From: Lagopus muta
Taxonomy: Eukaryota > Chordata > Aves > Galliformes > Phasianidae
Reading direction: 5' to 3'
Assembly: GCF_023343835.1 (NCBI RefSeq)
Contig: NC_064438.1
Location: forward strand, 19,240,077 to 19,304,076
DNA: 64,000 nt
This document shows positions 24,501 to 36,130 of this stretch, piece by piece. Position 1 is the stretch's first letter. Every line of letters begins with the position of its first letter. A program made the translations under genes and the position numbers. Below the pieces are notes generated by a model. That model did not search any database. It saw nothing but the letters and a program-made list of their open reading frames with translations, and had not been told where the DNA came from.

Positions 24501-27500
24501 GAGAAATCTCACATCTCCTGGCCATCTCCACTGCCTGTTTTTTTGTTTTGCATTATGGACTGATTTTGGAGTGCATGGATTCAGTTCCAGTGAAACCAAA
24601 CTGAGAAGTGTTCTCAAGAAGTGCATCTAATGTGACCCCAATAAGCTCAGTCCAGGGAATCTGAAAGAAGAAGCTTGAATTCAAAAAACCTTCAAATGGT
24701 CCGAGTAAAGTTTTTAGGAGTTAGTGCATACACAGTATCACTGCAAGTGACATTAATGGAAATATACAGGACATTGATGATGCTAACAGTGAAAAAAAGA
24801 TGTTATAATAATACCTTTTAGTTTATAGTTCCAGAAATAGTTTTCAACTTATGTAACTGGTAAACAACTTCAATGTTGCTGAAAATACAGCCACTTCTGC
24901 AGTAGAACATGTCAGCCTATTTACAGTACACAAATTACACTACATTTGTAGGAAGATGGAGGAAAAAGAATTACATAAAGTATCCCACATCCTAGGTAAA
25001 AACATCATATTGCAGCCCGAGTTTGATTTGGTCTAGCATTCACCTCCAACACTGCAGCTAAGATTTGGTGTGTTTTATAAGAAGAATCAATTTTTTAAAA
25101 TACTCTTCTATTCTACATTTCATTGGGAAGTATAGTGTGGAAATGCTCTGACTCAGTAAACTGAGGCAAGGGGCAGAACTAGAGAAAAATTGGGTAGTAA
25201 GCAAAAATAGTACTCATAACATCCTTGACATTTTTCCTGTCTGCCTTTCCTTTGAAACAAAGGAATAATCATTTGAGATTCTGATTAATCTAAAGACTTT
25301 AATTGGTAAGCGTTAGACAATATGTAAAGAAAACAGGCAGTCAATTAGTTACAGAAAAATACACTGCATTTTCAGAAGTCCATACTATAATTTTGTTTTC
25401 TCATTAAGCAGGACACAGGAAGCATAATTCTTTTAGTATCTCCATTTATTCAAATTTTATTCAATAATAATATTATAAATAATAATAATTTTAAAGCTCT
25501 CTTTCCTTCCTGGAACAGGAAATGTAAAAATAGGAATGGTCTACTTAAATTCCTGTGAAAAGAGGTGAAAATCTCTTTTTTTTTTCTTTTGCCCTCTCCT
25601 TCAATTCTGAAAAGACAAATATAGTGACCCAATCAGTTTCAGCTATAAATATGTTTATTTTATCTGTTTGAAGTGACATATAAAACAATGAAGTACACAG
25701 AGATCCTATCTTGATTTTTCAAGATTGCCATCACATGCTCCAAAACTGTGTCAAATCAATTTGTGAGCTGTGAACCATTATCCATCATAAGATATATGAG
25801 TATTCATTGGAATATTTGATGAGTTCTGACTATTTAAAGTCAGTTAGCATTATAAGTATTGCAGTAAAAAAGACTGTCAATATAACATGTAACATTTTTT
25901 TCCTAAAATAATACACTTTTATTAGCTAGATGTCAAGTACATAATTGCTAAACACCAGTAGTGCAGAATATGCTCCACAGACTTCTTACTCCCTTCATTC
26001 TTCTCTTTTTTCGGAAAACTGGTTGGTCTTTTAGAAACAAAAGTTTGAGAACCACTTTTCTTCCGGCCCAGATTTGTGCTGAAGTATTGATTCTGAGTTA
26101 CAAACTTCCTCTGCCACGTCTCTCTGTTCTCCTGGTCATCTTAAATCTATAGCTTGAAAATTAATGTCTTACATTTTCAGATGTCCAAGAGAAGCTTCAT
26201 TTTTCGGAACAAAACAGACTTCTAATCCAAAAAGGTATGTCTCAAATACTATGCAATTCAAACCCATGTGACTTGAAGCAGGAGCCTCAGATTCTAAACT
26301 TCTCCTTCCCCTGTACTCAGGGACAGCTCTTCCATTTCTCAAGATAAAGGGGCAGGAGAGAAGTTTTGAATTTTTTAGGTCTCTTACATAACTCGACCAT
26401 AGAAGCTGTCAGATCTGTGGGGGCTTGAGGAAAAGATGAATCTTTCCCAAATGCTAAGGCCAACTCTTCTGTCATCTAGTGCAGGGAGATTTCTTCCAGA
26501 ATACTTTCTTGGTTGTGTCCTGCAGCGTGTATTCATCTCCTTCTGCAAATATGATCTACATGATTAGCTGGAACTGAGTCAACAACCCCAGACTAGGGCA
26601 CAGGATACAGGAGGATTTTATTACGAGTTAGGTTTCCTGGAGGGAAGTCCAGTTAAAGACGAGACTCGCATTCTCCCTCAGTCTATTGTTCAGTCCAACT
26701 TGGACCCTGGCTTCTTCTGTTTATTTATTCAGACAGCTCACCACCTTGCATACCATCCCATATGTGTACAGTAAACACTAGAAGCTCACTATGGTGGTAA
26801 AAATACGTTGCAGCTATGACTGTCCACATCTTCCTAGGGTCAGCTGCTAATCATGGTTCCTTCTTCCCTCTCTTCCCTGTTGACAGGCTAATGCAAGTAT
26901 GTACATGCATGCAGTCTGTATCCTGTGTACAAAGACTTTCATTCCCCTGAGCACTGAAGTATACTGGAACTTTCATCAGATGAAAAAAATACCTTTCTGT
27001 CAACAAAATGTTTCCTTCGAGGGTAATGGGGGTGACAGAAGAGTTCACTGCTTAACCTTCTGTATTTATTGCAGAAGAAGACTTTTTTTTTTCTCCTTTT
27101 ACATGCTGTGTCTGTTAAAAAAAAGGGGGGGGGACAATATGCTATCGGATTATAGTTCATTAGAATCAGCTTCACTGACTTTGCAGTTCAGTCCATGAAT
27201 ACATATTTAGCAAGGGCATGGTTTAACTCATGTTAACCCAGTTATTTCCCTATACCTCTTCCCAGGACTGGGTGCCATCATTGTGCCGTGGAATTTTCTT
27301 CAGCAAGATATCTGTCCTTCACAGACTTTGGACAATATAGATGTGGAAATGAATTCAGATATGTTTGCAATTGTGAAAAAGGAGTGATTGAAGAGCAGAG
27401 AACATTCCTTGCTAGCTTTAATTTAGCTAATACAGGTAAAAATAGTGGTGGAGACCCATTCTGGCTATTAATATGCTACACTGCCTACTAACTAAACACA

Positions 27501-28463
27501 AGCTAATTGGGGTCCCTGCTAGCCTGCCTGAGTTGAGATTTATGCACTTGGATAGGCTGCCAATTTTCAGTTTCTTGTAACAACTGCAAAATTAGACTAA
27601 CCAAGAGTCTGTCTTGTGTAAAACTAGCTTGTGAGCAGGTTGGTCATTCACAGTGAACATGGATCTGTCTGATAACAAACATGCAAATACACTTGCTTTT
27701 GCCTTTTGTTTCAAAAATCCCCTGCAGAGACTTTAACATCATCTCTTCCATGCTGTGAGCCCCACATACTAGATGCAGTCCCTTCGTAAGACATGTTCCC
27801 CAGCTGCAGGTGAGCATCACAGTTTCTTGCCCTCTGCATATATGTCCCACCTGACAGACCTTCTGACCTGTGATGTAATGTAGTATAGCTTAGACACTGC
27901 TTTATTCATGTCTCATTAAAGGTATTTATTCCACAGTTTGGGACTGTGCCTTTTGTTAGCCATGACCTTGGCAGTTGTCCCTTCTGTTGCAGAGAGAGGG
28001 TGTGAGAAAGGGCATGCTCAGGGGGTGATACCCTTGGTATTGACGAGTGATAATCCAGAATTACTGAGTAATTGAGGTGTTTTTGTCATTTTGATTTCAC
28101 CTTTCAGCAAGGTGTGAAAATGATGGGGAAGGGAGGGAGGCTATGTTGTTTACTGGTTTTTGGTAGTAAAACCCGAGTGTTGGCCTTGTATGTGCTCTAG
28201 TGAGTTAGCAGCATAAGCACACAAAAAGGACTTGGGTTTACTTTATGAGTGACTGAAATTCCAGTCTTACCTGGCACAAGAGTAAGTTTCGCATAAAGAA
28301 CAGTCTCTGAGGAGAGTTCTTGAAAATAAATCAAAAACCTGAGAGACCAAGAAAAATTCTGAGAATTGGAGATGTGACAAACCACGTTGCCCAGCTTCAT
28401 TTTGGCACAGTTAGGATATGTGTCTGATCCACAAAATGTACAGTCCTAGACAGATTCCACAGC

Positions 28464-28495
28464 TGATATTCAAACACCCATGTAAGCTCTCCATA
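28464..28495 (+). repeat. 32-base exact direct repeat, copy 1
   Basis: Identical over 32 bases to 30129-30160, beginning TGATATTCAAACACCC and ending AAGCTCTCCATA. The flanks are not similar. The word is of mixed composition, not a simple repeat. Confidence 0.9.
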
Positions 28496-29227
28496 GGACA
28501 GCGTGTCTGTACACACAGACATTTGGCCACCTCGCAGCACTGCTCATAAGCAATGTGAATGCACACATGCAGGGTTCTCTAGTTAAATATATTTATACTG
28601 GCAATCATGAGCTGACTTCTACAAGTGCACAGGCCCTTCTTGCTTGTGAAATGTTACCATGTGCAGACTGCACTTTCATTTAAGCAAAGCAGCATTTTTA
28701 TCATTTTATATTTTCTTTCCCTTACAAATACTATTTCAGCTACACTAATATAGCTTGTGGTACCTTTGTGTCTCAAAGATTTATCTCATCACAATAAATA
28801 ATTTGGGATAAAATGCATCTGATAACCTGGAGAAATAAGCCTTGCAGCTGTCCTTCACTTTACCATCCATATAGCTTTCACAGTCCATGCATGTTCTGAA
28901 CAACTGTGTCTTACTAAGTGTAAGTGAAGTGTATCTTTCAAATACCTCTCTGTGCCCCAAAACTTCTCAGCCTCTCTACTTCCAGCTTATAATATAGCCT
29001 CACTCATCACTTCTGGTCCACACTGAGACGTTGTGATCACTTCTAGTGCAACTCGTGATTTCTCCTTATCCTCTGACCAAACCATTTTTTGTGCCAGTCA
29101 GCTCAGGAGGTGAATGTGTCCTGCTGTGTCTACATAGATTCATCAAATTCAGCTGGCTCTGAGGAGTACATAAAAGCATGTTGAGTAGGTTTAGAGATTT
29201 TAAAGAAGAAAACTTGTATTTCTTACT

Positions 29228-29262
29228 GTGAAATCTCCCCACAGTAGTGGGAGAGATTTCAC
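29228..29262. repeat. Short inverted repeat / hairpin, 15-16 bp stem, AGTA loop
   Basis: Left arm GTGAAATCTCCCCAC (29228-29242), loop AGTA, right arm GTGGGAGAGATTTCAC (29247-29262). The arms pair completely apart from one extra base bulged in the right arm. No transcript or gene is seen around it. Confidence 0.85.
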
Positions 29263-29821
29263 CACATCAGAATGCTTCTGTCTCAGCCGTTTTGGACCCA
29301 CAGAATGTAACGTGGTCAGCAAGTAAGATGTGGGAAGTAAAAAAAAAAGACAAACTAAAAACCAATGGATGAATCACGGCAAGATGGGTTGAATAGACAA
29401 AGGCATCTTAGAAGCCTCTTGTAACTAGAACTGTACAATTTGGCATCCACTTAACAAGAAGAGTCATCTAACACCTACTGATTCACTTGTTTTGCTGTAA
29501 GAAAAATTCCTTGTGCCACATGCCTTATACCATTTGCATACCCTTTTAGGTGTGCAGCTCTGGTAGGGAATGTAACCTAAAGTTGTTGCCAGCAGATAGC
29601 TGATACATGAAAAATCAGACTTTTTCACAGCTGGTAAATGAGCCATTGGTCACCTCACCAAAATTACCACTGCAGTGACATCTGTGCAGGCACAGCCGAC
29701 AGATTGTAAATTAAGTGAGAAGCTCAGGCAGTGATATTTGTAGCCATGTTCTATGTGGTTATGAGTGAAGACCCATATCATTTTTGAAAGCTGGAGGAAG
29801 AGGTATCACAGGCATTTTGAT

Positions 29822-29844
29822 ATGCATCTCAGGCTGAGATGCAT
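29822..29844. repeat. Palindrome, 11-bp arms around one base
   Basis: ATGCATCTCAG (29822-29832), a single G, then CTGAGATGCAT (29834-29844). The arms are perfect inverse complements. It lies about 600 bases from the hairpin at 29228-29262. Confidence 0.85.
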
Positions 29845-30128
29845 TGCTCTGTGGATAAGTAGGGAGACTATTTGACAGAAACTACTCAAAGAGTCTGGAA
29901 AGTTTAAGCATTTCCTGAATATAAGGACCTAGAGGAAGAAAGGCATGAGTTAAAGAGGCAGGAGGGCCATATCTTACATATATTATACTATAAAATGGAG
30001 GAAAGAAGAGCTAGGACTGGAGTGGAGAGTATAAACACACATTGTAATTAATTTCTTGTGTATTTTCAATTGTCTGGAGACAAGATGAAGGAGAAGTGAC
30101 CAACACAAAAAAGTCCTCCTTCAAGAGG

Positions 30129-30160
30129 TGATATTCAAACACCCATGTAAGCTCTCCATA
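30129..30160 (+). repeat. 32-base exact direct repeat, copy 2
   Basis: The same 32 bases as 28464-28495, in the same orientation, with starts 1665 bases apart. The bases on either side differ (copy 1 is preceded by CACAGC, copy 2 by AAGAGG), so the unit is sharply bounded. Confidence 0.9.
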
Positions 30161-31261
30161 AGAAGATACAGTGACAAGGCAAAAAGGAGGTTGGAGTACA
30201 GAAAGCACAAAAGGGTTTTGCAAGAGAACAGTCTCGTTGAGAACAGCCATGGATGGCATGTTGGAGATGATGAAAACCGAACTGAGGATTGACTGAAAGG
30301 TTTTAGAAAATTTGGCATACTTCCCTGAGGTCTGGGGTACAGCAACTAGGTTGGAGAGGCTGTAGGATGGACGTTGAAGATCCTAAGTAATTAATTTGAA
30401 CATTCTGTTTGTTAACCTTGGGGATAAAAGCCAAAAGGGAGAAGAAGCAGATAGAGATGCTAGAGGGACAAAGTTAGGAGATGTGAAAAATTAAAGCAGG
30501 ATAATGGAAGGAAGGGTTTATTGTGCTTTCTTGCCCCCTTTGGAAATTTATATTATGGTTTCTAGCAGAGGTCAATATATGGAAGTCTCATTGCCACTGC
30601 TTTTGCTTGATTAATGAAGGCTGGATGCTGCTTCTTTTGCCTGACTATGATTTGTGACTGTGAAACATCACACACAAACATGCTTTAGTTCTTTTCTTCA
30701 TTTAGATCTTCTCTCCCGGAGGGCTAGTTTGTTTGTCTTCTCCCTCAGTGGTTTGCCACTGACGTGACAAACAGCACTCTATGCGGGAGAAGCACAAGCA
30801 TTAGAAACACAGAAATTGGAGATGGAAAATTCCACTGTAAAAGATCAACTAGCCCACTGCGCTTGGTAAGCCAAGGCATAAACAATAGCATTGGGTTTAT
30901 TTAAAATACCACAAGAAGTGCCTCTGAGCAACTTCTTCACCAGGTGATGGATCTTATAGCCAACAGCGCTCATCCTAATATTTGTCATTTCATCCTGTTT
31001 TTTCCTGCTTCAAAAGAATAGTGCTCTCACTTCAGCAAACCTCATTGTTCTATTCTCATCGTGCCTTATCCTATTTCTAAGTTTTGCAGCTTTGCATCTT
31101 GTATCTCATGGGCAGCACAACCAGCTGTGTTTAGCTCTTTCAGTTCACCCAGCGTCTCTTAATCAGTACTTACAACTTCTACTTTGTTAAGATGAATTCC
31201 CTTATATTTGCTAACATCTTTCTGATGAGATTTTCAAGACAGAACACAATATTCTATTGGG

Positions 31262-31525
31262 GATATGGGAACCGTTAGGTCATGACCTGAACCAGTGATT
31301 GAGCACCTGTTGAAGGGGTGTAGCCAGCCCTGAAAGCACAGGTGCAAACAATTTACTGGTATGACTGGAAGGGTCCACTTGTGCAACTCAGGGTCCAACC
31401 CTCCCTAACCTCATTTAAGGGCTGGCAGCTGAGAGGGAGACATTTTGACTTGGAGACTGCCTCCTTTAGGAGTTTCCAGTGAGTACTAACCTTAGGAAGA
31501 GGTAAGCCGTTCCTTCTTTATTACT
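31262..31525 (+). repeat. Dispersed repeat family A, copy 3
   Basis: The longest of the three copies (others at 3405-3620 and 5807-6037). It has GGTCATGACCTGAACCAG, TTGAGCACC, ACAGGTGCAAACAAT, ATGACTGGAAGGG, CCTCATTTAAGGGCTGGCAG (centred on 31410-31420) and ends with GGTAAGCCGTTCCTTCTTT. It has an extra segment between the ATTTAAG and the final GGTAAG compared with copies 1 and 2. Edges are approximate. Confidence 0.6.
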
Positions 31526-34500
31526 AAATTGTGGCCACTATGCTTCTTGGTATTGGGTGATTTAAAGCTGGTTAAAGGCAACTGTATTTTTTTGTCTCCT
31601 ATACTTACGTGAGGTTACACTACAGTACTGCTGACAGAGGTCTTTGTTGTAATTCCTGTTTATGAAGTATGCTCTCTGATTGTATTTGCTAATCTGCCCA
31701 TCATCTCATTTTATAGACACATCTAACTTACTGTCTGCTGTCCTGTTGTTTTAGGTGCCTTCAGTGTTATAGCTTCTGAGAAGCCTTCTGAATGAGTAGC
31801 TCTTGATTTGAATTATTTCTCTCTAAATGTAAAATATGCTTCCCCCACACACACACACGCACACACAATCCCCCCGTGGAATTGCAGTTTCCCAAAACTC
31901 ATTTGTGCCAAAGCTTTGATTTGTAAAACTAATGAAGTTCTCTCAACCCCACAACTTAAAGACGTTTTCCCCCCCTTTCCCTTCTTGAGCTAGAAATCAT
32001 AATAGGATTCTTCATTTAAAGAAAAAAAAATTTTGTGGGAGATGTTTAAGCTTTGTAGCATCTCAAATACACAGTTTTCTCTTTAGGCTGTCAAGAGAGG
32101 TGAATGAAAATGCTGAACAACTTTCGCAGTGTCTGAGCTAAAATAGGAGGTTACAATTCACAGCTTATTCCCAGCCACCTGCCCCACGCTCTTTAAGTTA
32201 ACCTCAAGTGTAACTTCTCCCCTAACCCTTTTCTATTAAAACCATTCACTTAAACTGAAGGTTTTTTTTGTTTGTTTTTACTCTTTTGCTTATTTGACAA
32301 ATAGAAAATATCTGATCTCCTAGCAGATGGAAAGGGAAAGATCTTTGGAGAGAATAAGAATAGATTGAAAGATTATGACTACTGAATGTGGTTCAGCTGC
32401 AGCTCTCAGCCCCTTGGAAACTAGTGCTAGAATTAGGAATGCTCTTCAGGGATTATGGTTCTCCTCAGTGCCCTGCTAGTCCGTGCTGTGTGTGTTTTGT
32501 TGTTTTTCTTTTATTTTTTTCCCCAAAACTCATTTCTAAGAAGCATATGATGTTGAAGACCTGTCAGATCACACAGACAAAGCAAAGGCTATATGCCAGG
32601 GATTCTTCCCATCATTGAGTGCATTATAAAGCAAGCCAATTAAAGGTCACATCTGTTAGTCACAACTTTTGTGGTTTGGCTCTTAGTGAGCAGCAGACTA
32701 TGTGAGAGCAGGACGTGTGTGTGCTCAAGGCTGTCTTGCAGTAAAGTGCTGCAGAGAGGATGTGTGGTGTCAAAGCAGAGTGTCAAAAACAAAATAAAGG
32801 CTGTAGCTATTTGTCACATATCCGTTCAATATTAGCATTTGTAGCAGCATCTTTGATGTTGTCCATCTGCTTGCTCTTCAGTTCTTTAAGACAATGCTGC
32901 AGAATTGTGCAAGGCCAAAGAGACAATTCCTTGCACACAAACAGAACAGCATTGGAGCCAACAAGTGCTACGGACTGCTAAGAGCAGACACTTGTGAATT
33001 ATCACTTGTCTATGGTTTCTAAAGAAAGTTCTGTGCATCCCACATTCTTCTCTTCCTGGTGATCTCACTAAAGCTAAAAGTAAAAAGTAGAGCTGCTGAA
33101 GGTCGCTTTCCTCATCCATCAATCTTACAGATAACCCTTCTTATTAGGTCTTTTCTTAACTGCAACTCTGTCCCACTCAGGTAAGCTTTGGGGCAGAATT
33201 TACCTAACTGTACAAGTTAGGCATGTTGTTTAAGGCACCATCTTTTGGAATCAGCTTAGGTGTACAGACTTCTCCAGAGGGCAATTTCTCCTAATGTAAC
33301 ACAGCTGTCTGACCCAGGTGAGATGAATTTGCTCTGAACATGCCTCCCTCTCCACTAAAGAAGCCTAGACAAAGTATGTTGATTACAAGAGGTTTTGTAT
33401 GTTCTCATATAGCCAAAGTGTTAGGTAAGATGAAATTCCACTGGAAGACTTTCATCTTCCTCTTGTGGGCTAATGTTTCTACTTGTCTTGCTTGTCTGTC
33501 CTTGCTATGTATTCAGTCTTCCTAGTACCTACACTCTTGCATGAGATAACTGGGGCCTTCACTGTGAGTGGTAAGGACTCTCTTCTTTCTGCAGAGCTCC
33601 TTCCTAAAGATGCAGTTACAGAGGAACCCACCTTCTTCCCAGCACAGTGGCAACAAATCTCTTCAGCTCCTTCTTTTGTTTTCTCCCGTAAGAAGTCCAG
33701 CCACAAACCAGGATGGTCATAGTAAGTTTGTGTTGTGGGAATGGTGTCTTGAACTTGAGACCAACTGGTCTGGTGAGCAGCTCTCCTCTCCTAAACCTTA
33801 GGTTACAGACCTCTGCGTGTTTGGGTGTCTGTCTCACACCTGACTCATTCTCCGGTTTTGATTCATAACCATATGAGTTTAAATTTGGGGAAATATACTT
33901 GCTCCTGTGTTGTTTTTTGTTGACTTTCTTTTTTATGCTAAACACAGAACTTGCAGGTTCATGTTATGTTAGATGCTGAGATCTGCTCTATGGTCTGTAC
34001 TGGTTTGACCTGAATTCTTACACCTCCCAAAACTTTCCTATTTTTTCTTGCAGTGTTCCTCTCAGAGCACAGCACTGACCAGGTACATCAAGTCACCATT
34101 TGCTAACATGTAACCTTTTTTGAATTTTTTACTGGCCCATGAATAACACTTAAAGTGTAATAAACTGCTTGAGCCTTGCTTCTCCAGTTGCATAGCACCT
34201 TTAGTTTCTTGGCTAGATTGTGACCCACAGGTTGAAGACCACCACTCAAACTCTGCTTCTGCAGCGTTGTCATTGAGGGATTAGCAAATATTGGCTTGAA
34301 AAGCAGATGCGGAACTAGTGTCAATGTGTGCTTTCAATTGTTAGATTACCAGATAACTATTTCAGCACATAAAATTTTAATTTATCAACTGTCGTCATAT
34401 ACTTCACCCTTCTGGGACAGGAAGCGTGTTTTGTGTGTTCATAGTCTGCAAGTTCTAGGTACTGAGGTACTGATTTTGTGTTCTTAAGAGTAAATCCTAT

Positions 34501-35039
34501 TTGTGTTCCCCTAACAGTAAGAATAGGCAGCAGGTAAGGGTTACAGTGCCTCAGTGGGGCTTTGTTTTAAACATCTAGATTTGAAAAAGGAGAAACAGAA
34601 CCACGTGTGGTGAATGATGTCCTCTGAGCTCTCTAGGGCCACCTCCAGCACAGCTCAGTGTCAGAGGATCCATCCCAGCATGAGTTGATGTATGAGCACA
34701 GCACTTCCAAGGCAGCAGTTGCTTTTCTGACATTAGGACCAAACTCGGTTGTAAAATGCTGATTTCTTTTAAAAACTAGTGCGTTGGGTTACCAGGCACC
34801 AGCAGTCCTGTATGCTAATGAATTCCTAGAACTCTCTTAAGTGTGTAGAGAAAATGGCTCTGTTTTACCAATGTAAATGTCATCTTCCCGTGTTTCAAGG
34901 TCTCAGCTCCTTCAGTGGAACTTCAAGTAGCTCTCCTCACGTTGGCGTGACTGCCTGATAGTACTCATACGTGCGATGTGACTGCAACTCATTGTGGCTT
35001 TTTAATCTCTTGAAGGCTTCAGCAGCTTCCTGTCCGATA
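31526..35039. other. Intergenic DNA upstream of PRR5L
   Basis: No gene is recognised. A CA repeat lies at 31846-31867. Several short plus-strand frames around 33480-33800 overlap each other in different phases and have no domains. Confidence 0.6.
31846..31867 (+). repeat. CA dinucleotide microsatellite
   Basis: About eleven CA units with one CG interruption. Confidence 0.85.
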
Positions 35040-36130
35040 CTTGCAGCAGAAAGTGACAGCTGAACACCGCACGGGGCTGAGGCTGCCGGAGCGTCCTTGA
35101 ACCGTAAGGTTATCGTAAAACCCGCCCTAGCTTTAAGCGGCACATCCAGCGCACCCGCGCCACGAGTTTATGGGCCGTGAGGAGCAGACCGTGTAACGCG
35201 GCGCTAAGGAGGGTTCCGCACACCGGCTCGGGCTGGTGGCAGCCGGGCTGGGGCCGGTAGCAGCTTCAGCATCCCCGGCCCGTCGGGGTCAAGGGTCTCC
35301 GGGCCCTTCCAGCGTCCCGTCGTTTGCTTTCTCAAACGGCCGGAGGGATTTACTCTTCCTGACCCACCGAACCGAAGCGGGGTCTGTGCCCGGGGGGAGC
35401 GGCGCCCTCAGCCCCCAGGGCGGCTCGGCCCGGCCGCCTTTGTCTGCGCTGGGAGGAGCCAACGAAAGGCAGATTGTGTTTTAAAAAAAAAAAAAGTCTG
35501 GCCGAGAGCCAGGAAGTGTGGAATCCTGGCCGGGTGGTGGCAAATTTCGCCAGATCGCGGCCAGAGGCAGCGCGTCCTTCAGCCCGCGGCGGGGCGACGG
35601 CGGGAGCGGAGCTGTGCGAGGAGCGGAGCAGCGGCGTTCTCTGCCGACCTCCCCGCAGAGCGGCGGCGGTGAGTGCGAGGGGAAAGCCGGGCCGGGCTGC
35701 CGGGCGGGGGGCTCTGCCGCGGGAAGTGGGGCTGGTGCCGGAGGATGTGCCCGAGGCGGCCCGTGGAAGGCACAGGGCTCAGCCCTCGCTCCTCCGAAGC
35801 AAAGCTCCGGCATAAATCCCTAGCAAGTTTTCCATTTGAAAATATTAAAAATAGACCCTCCGGTTCCATAGTGCCGCCGAGTGAGTCATTTCCAAACCAA
35901 ATGTATCCGCCTAACCCTCCCACTGGGGGACACAATAATTCTGAAACCGAGGGTGAAGGGAAGGAGGCTTTTCCCTCCGCTAAACAGACCGAATTAACAC
36001 GTAGCCGCTGCGAGGAGTGAAAAAAGCCACAAGCGGCGGGTTGCCTGCTTAAAGCAGCGCGGTGCAGCCCCGTCCCTTTCTCACCTCGCCCTGCGGTGGT
36101 ACCACCCGCGTTCCCCTGCAAGGCGCCGGG
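35040..36130 (+). promoter_or_regulatory. PRR5L CpG-island promoter
   Basis: An abrupt rise in GC and CpG, densest at about 35150-35450 and 35520-35760, in otherwise AT-rich DNA. It is the only such island between COMMD9 and the PRR5L coding exons and in the right orientation for it. Features seen are ETS-type sites CCAGGAAGTG (35509-35518) and GCGGGAAGTG (35719-35728), several GC boxes, an A-run at about 35483-35495 and a good splice donor at 35668. There is no TATA box. The exact start site is not determinable. Confidence 0.65.
35520..35668 (+). other. PRR5L: Probable PRR5L non-coding first exon
   Basis: A consensus splice donor GCG|GTGAGTGCG follows 35668 within the CpG island. The segment before it has no ATG from about 35525 to the donor, as expected for a 5' UTR exon. 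The 5' boundary is arbitrary. Non-coding 5' exons are known for mammalian PRR5L, so the assignment is reasonable but inferred from position and donor only. Confidence 0.45.

Larger units (their letters stand above)
17906..31261. other. Intergenic DNA, central desert
   Basis: No gene is recognised in 13 kb. It has simple repeats only: a T-run near 22124-22141, four GATT units at 23469-23484 and AAT-rich DNA at about 25465-25495. AT-rich stretches with low CpG and homeodomain-type TAATTA/CAATTA words, for example 20640-20830 and 21660-21830, look like possible conserved non-coding elements, but this cannot be judged without alignment. Confidence 0.55.

Noticed and set aside
35474-36121. Several 100-180 codon ORFs on both strands in the PRR5L CpG island
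   Set aside because: Low stop-codon density in GC-rich DNA explains them. They overlap one another in different frames and none resembles a known protein.
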